A stretch of DNA of 64,000 bases from Gracilibacteraceae bacterium (GTDB taxonomy: Bacteria; Bacillota; Desulfitobacteriia; Desulfitobacteriales; Syntrophobotulaceae): positions 22,784 to 86,783 of the forward strand of contig JAISAH010000120.1 of the NCBI GenBank assembly GCA_031266805.1, written 5' to 3'. Below, piece by piece: positions 1 through 6,081 of this stretch (its first letter is position 1; every line of letters starts with the position of its first letter). The notes under the pieces were generated by a model. The model saw only the letters and a program-made list of their open reading frames with translations. It was not told the origin of the DNA and ran no database searches. The position numbers were made by a program, and so were the translations under genes.

Positions 1-101
1 TCGCCGGCGAATGATTGCAAGCCTTCCGCCATAGCGTTGATGCCAAACAAAAACAATCCCAGACCGCCAAAAAATGAGAACAGGATTTCCATTATGCTCA
101 T
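1..101 (-). CDS. Na+/phosphate cotransporter family protein, N-terminal part (cut by window edge)
   Basis: Only the first 33 or so codons are inside the window. They read MSIMEILFSFF then GGLGLFLFGINAMAEGLQ, a hydrophobic segment rich in Gly and Phe that is typical of the first membrane helix of the Na/Pi cotransporter (PF02690, NptA/YjbB) family, which moves phosphate with sodium across the inner membrane. The start is chosen at 99-101 because GGGAG lies about 12 bases upstream; a second in-frame ATG at 90-92 is possible. It follows the tRNA operon terminator. Family assignment rests on this short signature alone, so it is moderate. Confidence 0.6.
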   Translation of the reverse strand, partial: MSIMEILFSFFGGLGLFLFGINAMAEGLQSFAG

Positions 102-182
102 TGCCGCGCTTCGCTCCCTTTAAGAAGTATTTTATGCGCTTTGTCAAAAAACAAACATCAAATAAACATCAAAAAAATGGAA

Positions 183-211
183 AAGGCTCTCGGCTAAACG
201 CTGAAAGCCTT
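183..211 (-). terminator. Terminator of the tRNA operon
   Basis: On the minus strand AAGGCTTTC pairs with GAGAGCCTT (nine pairs with one G-U) around an 11-base loop, then a T-rich run follows. It lies just after the CCA end of tRNA-Arg and before the Na/Pi cotransporter start. Confidence 0.6.
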
Positions 212-219
212 GATTTGTC

Positions 220-296
<77 letters not shown>

Positions 297-301
297 GATT
301 A

Positions 302-376
302 TGGAGCGGGTGACGAGATTCGAACTCGCGACTTTCACCTTGGCAAGGTGACACTCTACCACTGAGTTACACCCGC
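302..376 (-). tRNA. tRNA-Gly (anticodon GCC)
   Basis: Acceptor GCGGGTG pairs with CACCCGC, anticodon loop TTGCCAA gives anticodon GCC, and the T-loop is GTTCGAAT. CCA is encoded. Five bases separate it from tRNA-Arg, consistent with processing from one transcript. Confidence 0.95.
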
Positions 377-381
377 ATATT

Positions 382-457
382 TGGTAGGCCATCGGAGGCT
401 CGAACTCCGGACACCCTGATTAAGAGTCAGGTGCTCTACCAACTGAGCTAATGGCCC
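382..457 (-). tRNA. tRNA-Lys (anticodon CTT)
   Basis: Acceptor GGGCCAT pairs with ATGGCCT (first pair G-U). The anticodon loop CTCTTAA gives anticodon CTT for the AAG codon. CCA is encoded at 382-384. Confidence 0.95.
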
Positions 458-489
458 GCGACGTCCGCCAAGCAACGTCAAGGGAAAAA

Positions 490-565
490 TGGTGAGCCAT
501 CCGCGACTCGAACGCGGGACACCCTGATTAAAAGTCAGGTGCTCTACCAACTGAGCTAATGGCTC
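490..565 (-). tRNA. tRNA-Lys (anticodon TTT)
   Basis: Acceptor GAGCCAT pairs with ATGGCTC. The anticodon loop CTTTTAA gives anticodon TTT. It is close in sequence to the neighbouring Lys(CTT) gene, especially through the D and anticodon arms, which suggests local duplication. CCA is encoded. Confidence 0.95.
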
Positions 566-566
566 A

Positions 567-641
567 TGGCTGGGGTGGCTGGATTCGAACCAACGGATGC
601 CAGAGTCAAAGTCTGGTGACTTACCACTTGTCTACACCCCA
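567..641 (-). tRNA. tRNA-Gln (anticodon TTG)
   Basis: Acceptor TGGGGTG pairs with CACCCCA and the discriminator is G. The anticodon loop CTTTGAC gives anticodon TTG. A U-A first pair is normal for bacterial tRNA-Gln. CCA is encoded at 567-569, one base from the 5' end of tRNA-Lys(TTT). Confidence 0.95.
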
Positions 642-732
642 ACAAGTTTCCGCGCCCCTCCACACTCATCATCTCACAATTGAGGACAGCGAGTCATTGT
701 CCAGCCGAATCCTGTACAACAATGCTCAAAAC

Positions 733-807
733 TGGTGACCCGTACGGGACTCGAACCCGTGTTCCCGCCGTGAAAGGGCGATGTCTTAACCGCTTGACCA
801 ACGGGCC
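733..807 (-). tRNA. tRNA-Glu (anticodon TTC)
   Basis: Acceptor GGCCCGT pairs with ACGGGTC, the anticodon loop CTTTCAC gives anticodon TTC and CCA is encoded. It is the first gene of the tRNA operon, about 20 bases from the -10 element of the promoter. Confidence 0.95.
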
Positions 808-825
808 AGTTCAAAGACATTTGTT

Positions 826-854
826 ATCTTATCAAAATACAACAACGTTGTCAA
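826..854 (-). promoter_or_regulatory. Sigma-A promoter of the tRNA operon
   Basis: On the minus strand TTGACA (849-854) and TAAGAT (826-831) are separated by 17 bases. The start point would fall just before tRNA-Glu. This promoter lies directly after the hydrolase stop codon. Confidence 0.8.
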
Positions 855-863
855 GGCCTATTT

Positions 864-1565
864 TTATTTCAAATATTCTATTATTTCTTTTATTGTTTCT
901 TCGCTCTTATATATATTTGAATGGGTAGTGTTTTTTATCTTCTTTATCTGGCAATTTTTTATCAATTCTGCCATTTTCAATAAATGTTCCTCTTTTATCA
1001 TGTCGTTTTCTGCGTATAATATATACACGTTCGCTCTTATTTCTTTTAGTTCCTCGTCGGTTATCCCGATATCCTTTAACATTAATTCCCATCTCATGAT
1101 GGTTTTTCGCATGGGAAGACGCAGTTTCTCCATAAATAAAAACAGCTTATGCATTCTGCGTAAAAATTTCAATGTTTTACTGGCCGTTCCGTCCACCAGA
1201 TAATTTGGCGATAACGCTATTATGTTTTCGAATATTTCCGGGTTTTTCCTGGCTAAAAACAAACAGATATTTCCGCCGTCGCTAAATCCTATCACATAAG
1301 TCTTATTTATCCCCAATTTTTTACAAAAATTTATCGCGTCGTCGCTGTACTGATTTATAGAGTATTCACTGTCTTCGGAGACGCTTTGCCCGTGTCCCCG
1401 GCTGTCAAGAGCAAATGTATGAAAATTCTCAAAATATTTCAATTGATGTTCTTGGAAAATGCTTTTATTTTCAGAGTTACCGTGCAGTAACAACAAGTTA
1501 TGCCCTGCCCCATGTTCAGAGTAGGCTATTTTTATATTATCCAGTTCTAAATATTTCGTTTCCAC
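864..1565 (-). CDS. Alpha/beta hydrolase
   Basis: A 233-residue protein with the alpha/beta hydrolase fold: an early LLLHGNSENK oxyanion segment, the nucleophile elbow G-F-S-D-G, a late acidic residue in LYAENDMI and a C-terminal histidine in THSN. The substrate is unknown; relatives include esterases, lactonases and haloperoxidase-like enzymes. It has no signal peptide. The start is GTG at 1563-1565 with GGAG seven bases upstream. The gene begins right after a fragment of a palindromic repeat that also forms the end of the upstream WGR gene. Its base composition is visibly more AT-rich than its neighbours, which could mean recent acquisition. Confidence 0.85.
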   Translation of the reverse strand: METKYLELDNIKIAYSEHGAGHNLLLLHGNSENKSIFQEHQLKYFENFHTFALDSRGHGQSVSEDSEYSINQYSDDAINFCKKLGINKTYVIGFSDGGNICLFLARKNPEIFENIIALSPNYLVDGTASKTLKFLRRMHKLFLFMEKLRLPMRKTIMRWELMLKDIGITDEELKEIRANVYILYAENDMIKEEHLLKMAELIKNCQIKKIKNTTHSNIYKSEETIKEIIEYLK

Positions 1566-1580
1566 TTTGCTTCTCCATAG

Positions 1581-1620
1581 ATCCCGGCGTCAGCTGATCA
1601 CTTTATTTCCAAACAGCCCC
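1581..1620 (-). repeat. Fragment of palindromic repeat family A
   Basis: These 40 bases match one arm of the element at 58,040-58,195 (its bases from about 58,157 on) at 35 of 40 positions, including the run ACTTTATTTCCAAACAG. The other arm is missing. The fragment overlaps the last codons and stop of the WGR-domain gene and ends close to the hydrolase start signals. Confidence 0.75.
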
Positions 1621-2451
1621 TTCATATTTGTTGAAATCAACATCAATATCAAGATTTTCAGCCCAGCGGTAGATAAAAGCCGAACCCACATTGATATGGT
1701 GAAGCGTCGGATCGCCGCCTTCATGATCAAGGAACACGAGCTGCGGTTCGCCGTGCTTGTTCTTTTTATCCGGATGAAAAAACCAGCAGTCGGAATAATC
1801 CCAAATACAGCCTGTTAAGTCGCAGATGCTTTTTATGCCGTATTCGGCAAGATCGTCGTCTTGCAACCCGATATTGTCCACATATATTTCACTGCAAAGA
1901 TCAAACATATAATCTTCCCAATGTATATGATTATGTTTTCGCAAGATCGCCTGAAACGTTTTAGGATATTCAGGGTTTATCCCGGCCAAAGGCGCGTAAG
2001 CGATTATTTCGTTATCGCCGTCAAAAATCATAACCAATGAATCGTCTTCTATCTTGACGTCGGTGCATTTATTCATGATTTGCCGCAGCAAATCAAGCAG
2101 CGTTTCCTCTTGTTCCGGCGTATCGGCAAGATACTTGAAATGCTCTGTCAAGGCTTGCGATCTGTCTGCGGCGTTGACGATTTTTTCCCACTCCTCAAGA
2201 TATGAATCATCAGCAAAGTCCGCGTCCTTATCGCCAGATTCCTCACCTTGTTGCACATAGCCTTTTTTCGTCTTTTCGGCAATCAGCTTATCGGCTTCTT
2301 TCTGGCAAGCCGTCTCGTCGGCAAAGGACTTTTCCTTGGTTTGACCCGCTGCGCCAACCTTGCCAAATGTAACGGTGAAGCAATTACCTGCGGTTTCAAT
2401 ACTCCAAAATTTGTTTGATTTTTCATCACTGTAAACAAATGTTTGCTTCAT
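1603..2451 (-). CDS. WGR-domain protein
   Basis: A 282-residue protein. Residues 1-70 form a WGR-like domain (FWSIETAGNCFTVTFGKVG, followed by GQTKEKSF), with FGKVG standing where family members have WGRIG. This domain occurs in PARP-type enzymes and in many bacterial proteins of unknown role. An acidic linker follows, then an alpha/beta region with LVFLDHEGG and a tail rich in aromatic and acidic residues that resembles SUKH/SMI1-type immunity proteins only loosely. The last residues, GAVWK and the stop, are encoded by a fragment of repeat family A, so the original C-terminus may have differed. Role not known. Confidence 0.75.
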   Translation of the reverse strand: MKQTFVYSDEKSNKFWSIETAGNCFTVTFGKVGAAGQTKEKSFADETACQKEADKLIAEKTKKGYVQQGEESGDKDADFADDSYLEEWEKIVNAADRSQALTEHFKYLADTPEQEETLLDLLRQIMNKCTDVKIEDDSLVMIFDGDNEIIAYAPLAGINPEYPKTFQAILRKHNHIHWEDYMFDLCSEIYVDNIGLQDDDLAEYGIKSICDLTGCIWDYSDCWFFHPDKKNKHGEPQLVFLDHEGGDPTLHHINVGSAFIYRWAENLDIDVDFNKYEGAVWK

Positions 2452-2484
2452 TGATAAACCTCTTTTATTTTACTTTAGTTTTCA

Positions 2485-2681
2485 AGCAGGCCGCGCCCCT
2501 ATTAGGGAAGCACTGATTAATTACTGTCACGGCTGTCGCCGGTCTTTTTTCCGTCAGGCTTCGTTGGTAGAACCCGCAAATACATCCAGTATTAGCGGAA
2601 CCTGCCGCCTTGCCTGACGAAAAAAATCCTCGCCGGCAACCGCAACAAAATTAATCAGTACTTCCCTGGGCGCGGCCTGCT
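2485..2681. repeat. Palindromic repeat family A, full-length copy
   Basis: A near-perfect long inverted repeat. Outer arms are AGCAGGCCGCGCCC (2485-2498) and its exact complement (2668-2681). Inside them GGGAAGCACTGATTAATT (2505-2522) pairs with the sequence at 2649-2666 with one mismatch. The centre contains CCAGTATTAGCGGAACCTG, which is shared with the copy at 58,040-58,195. It fills the gap between the WGR gene and khpA, and contains no gene. It could be a non-autonomous mobile element (MITE-like) and would also fold as RNA, perhaps ending the khpA operon. Confidence 0.75.
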
Positions 2682-2703
2682 CTCGCGCGTACGCGGCCGT
2701 TAT

Positions 2704-2931
2704 TCAGTCGATATCCATGATCACCTTGCGGCCGTCTTTTACGGCGGCCGCTTTGAGGACGGTGCGTATGGCGTTGGCTATACGGCCTTGTTTGCCTATG
2801 ATCTTGCCTATTTCTTCCTCGGCGACTGTCAGTTTGATATGGATGGTTTTTTCAGTCGTTGTTTCTTCCGCTGTCACTTGATCCGGATTGTCCACCAGGG
2901 CTTTCGCCAGAATTTCGACCACTTCTTTCAC
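2704..2931 (-). CDS. khpA: KH-domain RNA-binding protein KhpA
   Basis: Seventy-five residues with a single KH domain and the GxxG loop in GKIIGKQGR, the size and form of KhpA (YlqC), which binds RNA with KhpB/Jag and affects cell elongation and division in other Firmicutes. The start is GTG at 2929-2931, preceded by AGGTGA that overlaps the region just after the rpsP stop; this gives the normal family length and starts VKEVVEILAKALVDNP. It is the last gene of the ylxM-ffh-rpsP-khpA operon, the conserved Firmicutes order. A palindromic repeat follows directly. Confidence 0.92.
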   Translation of the reverse strand: MKEVVEILAKALVDNPDQVTAEETTTEKTIHIKLTVAEEEIGKIIGKQGRIANAIRTVLKAAAVKDGRKVIMDID

Positions 2932-2941
2932 AGACGTCACC

Positions 2942-3253
2942 TCATTCGCTGGCAGAGACTTCAGGCAATAACTCGTCTGAAGGTTTCTCATCGCTCTTTC
3001 CCCGGAATTTTTGCATAACTCCGGCTTGCCTAAACAAAGACTTCACGGTGTCGGACGGCTGCGCCCCTTCTTTCAGCCAATGCAGAGCGCGAGTTTCGTC
3101 AATTTTTACCTGCTGCGGGTCCCGCGTCGGATCATAATAGCCGATTTCCTCTATGGGTTTGCCGTCGCGCCGCCCGGCTGAATCGCATACCACCAGACGG
3201 TAAAAAGGGTTTTTCTTCGCTCCCATCCGCCGCATACGGATTTTTGTCGCCAA
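2942..3253 (-). CDS. rpsP: Small-subunit ribosomal protein bS16
   Basis: The N-terminus [18 protein letters not shown] is the S16 signature, followed by the conserved IGYYDP. At 103 residues it carries a short acidic and Ser-rich C-terminal tail beyond the roughly 80-residue core. The start is TTG at 3251-3253 with GGAGG about nine bases upstream. It assembles into the 30S body. It sits between ffh and khpA with short spacing, in the same operon. Confidence 0.97.
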   Translation of the reverse strand: MATKIRMRRMGAKKNPFYRLVVCDSAGRRDGKPIEEIGYYDPTRDPQQVKIDETRALHWLKEGAQPSDTVKSLFRQAGVMQKFRGKSDEKPSDELLPEVSASE

Positions 3254-3280
3254 AACACATCACCTCCTTCCCATAGGAAT

Positions 3281-4714
3281 TCACTTTTTCTTCTTCTTTT
3301 TGCGCTTCTTATGTTCGGACTCTTTGCCGGCGTTCATGCTGAACGGGCGCGTGTAGCCTGATTCCGGGACCAGCTCTTCCAACTGCTGCCGCGGCATGTT
3401 CTTGACTGCTTTGCCGGCTCCCTGGGCGCTGTTGAACTGCTTCATCATCTTCTTGGTTTCTTCGTATTGCTTGAGCAGGCGGCCCACGTCCTGCACCGAC
3501 GAGCCGCTGCCGCGCGCGATACGCTTTTTGCGCGAATCTTTGATGATGGACGGTTTGCGTCTTTCTTCCGCCGTCATGGAAGAAATCATCGCTTCCACTT
3601 TAGTTATCTGGTTTTCGTCTATCTGCACGTCCTTCATCTGCCGGCCGACGCCCGGGATCATCTCCAGCAGAGAGGAAAGCGGCCCCATTTTGCGCAGCTG
3701 ACGCACCTGAGCGACAAAATCGTCCAGCGTGAGTTCGGAGCGAAGGATTTTTTCCTCCATATCCTGCAGCTGTTTTTCGTCAAAGGCTTCCTGCGCTTTT
3801 TCTATCAGCGTCGTCACGTCGCCCATGCCTAAAATGCGAGACACCATGCGCTGGGGGTAAAAAACTTCAATGGCGTCCATTTTTTCGCCTATACCGGCGA
3901 ATTTGATCGGGCAGCCGGTGACCGCTTTGATGGAAAGCGCCGCTCCGCCGCGCGTATCGCTGTCCAGTTTGGAGAGGATAACTCCGGTCAGCTCCAATTG
4001 AGCGTGGAATGATGCCGCGACGTTCACGGCGTCCTGCCCGGTCATCGCGTCCGCGACCAGCAGGATCTCCTGCGGCGGGGCGCATTCCTTGATAGCGGCC
4101 AGTTCCGCCATGAGTTCCTCGTTGATATGCAGGCGGCCGGCAGTATCGATGATGACGACGTCATTGCCGTGCTGGCGGGAGTGCAGGGCGGCGGCGCGGG
4201 CAATATCCACCGGATCGCTCTGTTCCTGACTGAAAACAGGCACGCCGATTTGTTCGCCCAGCACTTCCAGCTGCCGGACGGCGGCGGGGCGGTAGACGTC
4301 GCAGGCGACCAAGATAGGGCGCTTACCCTGCTTTTTCATCATCAGCGCCAGTTTAGCGGCATGCGTCGTTTTGCCGGCGCCCTGCAAACCGACGAGCATG
4401 AACACGGTAGGCGGACGGGAGGCGAAAATCAGTTTGCTTTCCGTTTGGCCGAGCAGATTGACCAATTCGTCCTGCACTATTTTAACGACATGCTGGCCGG
4501 GCGTGAGTGATTCGAGGACTTCCGCGCCCACGGCCCGTTCTTTCATCGTGGCGATGAGATTTTTTACCACTTGAAAACTCACGTCCGCTTCCAGCAGGGC
4601 GACGCGCACTTCCCGCATAGCTTCGCTGACGTCGGCCTCCGTCAGCCGCCCCTTGCTCCGCAGCCGCTTGAAAGTCGCCTGTAATTTCTCTCCTAATCCT
4701 TCAAAAAGAGCCAC
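3281..4714 (-). CDS. ffh: Signal recognition particle protein Ffh
   Basis: A 477-residue SRP GTPase that binds 4.5S/scRNA and delivers nascent membrane proteins to FtsY. Order: N domain, G domain with GLQGAGKTTHAAKLA (G1), DTAGRLH (G3) and the conserved SKLDSDTRGG, then a methionine-rich M domain with MIPGVG and SMTAEERRKP followed by RIARGSG. The extreme C-terminus is a run of lysines. The start is GTG at 4712-4714 with GAGG five to seven bases upstream, overlapping the end of ylxM signals. No SRP RNA gene is seen nearby. Confidence 0.97.
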   Translation of the reverse strand: MALFEGLGEKLQATFKRLRSKGRLTEADVSEAMREVRVALLEADVSFQVVKNLIATMKERAVGAEVLESLTPGQHVVKIVQDELVNLLGQTESKLIFASRPPTVFMLVGLQGAGKTTHAAKLALMMKKQGKRPILVACDVYRPAAVRQLEVLGEQIGVPVFSQEQSDPVDIARAAALHSRQHGNDVVIIDTAGRLHINEELMAELAAIKECAPPQEILLVADAMTGQDAVNVAASFHAQLELTGVILSKLDSDTRGGAALSIKAVTGCPIKFAGIGEKMDAIEVFYPQRMVSRILGMGDVTTLIEKAQEAFDEKQLQDMEEKILRSELTLDDFVAQVRQLRKMGPLSSLLEMIPGVGRQMKDVQIDENQITKVEAMISSMTAEERRKPSIIKDSRKKRIARGSGSSVQDVGRLLKQYEETKKMMKQFNSAQGAGKAVKNMPRQQLEELVPESGYTRPFSMNAGKESEHKKRKKKKKK

Positions 4715-4718
4715 CGCG

Positions 4719-5081
4719 TCACCTCATTATATCAGCCAAAATGTCCTCTACGCCGGCCTGCGCGCGTTTATGCCTCATCCAGGCGGCCTCGGCCGCGAAA
4801 TCCTCCGCGGCGGCTTCGCCAAGCAAGGCCAGCAAATCAAGGAGTTTTTCTTTTTCCGCGGCAAAACGGGCCACCAGACCCAGCTGCTCCTCATAAAGGC
4901 GCAGCCGCCGCTCCGTTCGGCGCAGCAAGTCGTGAACAGCCTGCCGGCTCATGTTTTCCTGCGCGGCGATCTCCGGCGGGGATAGATCCTCCTCGTAATG
5001 CGATTTCCAGACGTCCTGCTGGCGGCGCGTCAGGAGCGAACCGTAGAAATCAAAGAGATAGGCCAAGCGGGCGATTTTCAT
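4719..5081 (-). CDS. ylxM: YlxM family SRP-associated DNA/RNA-binding protein
   Basis: A 120-residue helical protein with a sigma-70 region 4-like helix-turn-helix (LSPPEIAAQENMSRQAVHDL), the form of YlxM/p13, almost always encoded directly upstream of ffh in Firmicutes; in Streptococcus it modulates SRP GTPase activity. The stop is four bases from the ffh start. It is the first gene after a sigma-A promoter with a palindrome at the start point, so it heads the ylxM-ffh-rpsP-khpA operon. Confidence 0.92.
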   Translation of the reverse strand: MKIARLAYLFDFYGSLLTRRQQDVWKSHYEEDLSPPEIAAQENMSRQAVHDLLRRTERRLRLYEEQLGLVARFAAEKEKLLDLLALLGEAAAEDFAAEAAWMRHKRAQAGVEDILADIMR

Positions 5082-5117
5082 GCGCGGACTCCGTCAGTGC
5101 TTCGGCGCGTTCAAAGT

Positions 5118-5141
5118 TCGTAAAGTAATTTTACTTTACGA
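5118..5141. promoter_or_regulatory. Perfect palindrome at the start point of ylxM-ffh
   Basis: TCGTAAAGTAA and its exact complement flank two bases. It begins two bases past the -10 element (5144-5149) on the minus strand, thus covers the transcription start. It could be a repressor operator or a 5' mRNA hairpin. The binding protein is unknown. Confidence 0.6.
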
Positions 5142-5143
5142 CA

Positions 5144-5172
5144 AGTATACAATATCCTTCAAGCCTTGTCAA
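5144..5172 (-). promoter_or_regulatory. Sigma-A promoter of ylxM-ffh-rpsP-khpA
   Basis: On the minus strand TTGACA (5167-5172) and TATACT (5144-5149) are 17 bases apart. It lies about 65 bases upstream of the ylxM start. Confidence 0.85.
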
Positions 5173-5198
5173 GGGAAGGCGACAAATTTGTAGGGCCC

Positions 5199-5400
5199 GT
5201 CATTCCGGCTTTATGCCGGAATCCATGCCTCAGGGTCAGGCGGTGCGTCGAGGACGCCGCACCCTACACCGGGAACATTCCGGCTTTATGCCGGAATCTC
5301 CTTCATGAAACATGGATTCTGGGACAAGCCCAGAATGACGGGAGGATGTGGATTCCGGGGAAGATCGGAGAAGCAGGACGGACAAGCCCGGAATGACAGG
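5199..5400. repeat. Dispersed hairpin repeat family B, cluster 1
   Basis: The region has no gene. It holds ATTCCGGC-TTTAT-GCCGGAAT twice (5202-5222 and 5278-5298), then GGATTCTGGGACAAGCCCAG with AATGACGG, then a longer GGATTCCGGGG to CCCGGAATGACA unit (5350-5399). Each unit is a hairpin, and neighbouring units are inverted relative to each other. The same units recur at 11,391-11,529 and near 54,046-54,076. Confidence 0.75.
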
Positions 5401-5414
5401 CCTGCAAACTTGCG

Positions 5415-5984
5415 TTATACGATCCAGCTTATTTTGCTCATGTCCGGCTCGTGAGGCTTGCCGCCGGGGTTTTCGGCATAGCCCAGCAGCACGGCGATGC
5501 CGATTTCATAGCCCGCGGGGAAACCGAGCCGGGCATGGAATTCCGCTTTCTTGTCTCCGGCGAAGGCAAAGGCGGCGAGTCCGCAAATCAGGCTGTTTAT
5601 ACCCAGCGCGGCCGCGGAAAGCGCGATGTTCTGGGCGACGATTCCGCAATCGAAAAGCTCGGCGCCGGCCGGTTCGGCTTTAGCGATCGGCACGACCATC
5701 ATGCAGGGAGCGTTGTAGTAGAGTTTACCGCCGCGGGACATAATGTGCTCATAGAGTCCTTTATTGGGATGGGCCGCGAGGTTTTTCATCCCTTCCGCTT
5801 CCAATTCGGCGAGCAGATCCTTGTTCTTCAGCACTATTACCCGCCAGAGCTGGCGGTTCATACCGCTGGGCGCCGCGACGGCGGCCTGAGCGATGGTGTT
5901 CAGATGCTCGTCCGGCGGGGTTTGGCCGCTGAAAGCGCGGCAGGAAAAACGAGTGCTGATCGCTTCGATCGTATCCAAAATCAT
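5415..5984 (-). CDS. Nitroreductase family protein
   Basis: A 189-residue FMN-binding nitroreductase fold: N-terminal ISTRFSCRAFS (the RxSxRxF-type phosphate-binding motif), AAPSGMNRQLWRVIV (the PSgxNxQpW-type motif), and C-terminal PAGYEIGIAVLLGYA. Members reduce quinones, nitro compounds or flavins with NAD(P)H in the cytoplasm; the substrate cannot be told. It stands alone, with repeat family B after its stop and an AT-rich gap before the sensor kinase gene. A cysteine in CGIVAQN replaces none of the core residues. Confidence 0.9.
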   Translation of the reverse strand: MILDTIEAISTRFSCRAFSGQTPPDEHLNTIAQAAVAAPSGMNRQLWRVIVLKNKDLLAELEAEGMKNLAAHPNKGLYEHIMSRGGKLYYNAPCMMVVPIAKAEPAGAELFDCGIVAQNIALSAAALGINSLICGLAAFAFAGDKKAEFHARLGFPAGYEIGIAVLLGYAENPGGKPHEPDMSKISWIV

Positions 5985-6081
5985 GATGCTTTCTCCTCGT
6001 ATGACGAATTTGAGTATTTGGATGCCCCAATAAACAATATTATATTAACATTATTCAAACAGAATGACAACGCCTATTTTG

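Noticed and set aside
1..219. Mobile element boundary or integration site at the tRNA cluster
   Set aside because: tRNA-Arg is a common attachment target, but no integrase and no duplicated tRNA 3' end were seen in the window.
5199..5400. CRISPR array
   Set aside because: Repeats are palindromic, irregularly spaced and inverted relative to each other, with no cas genes.
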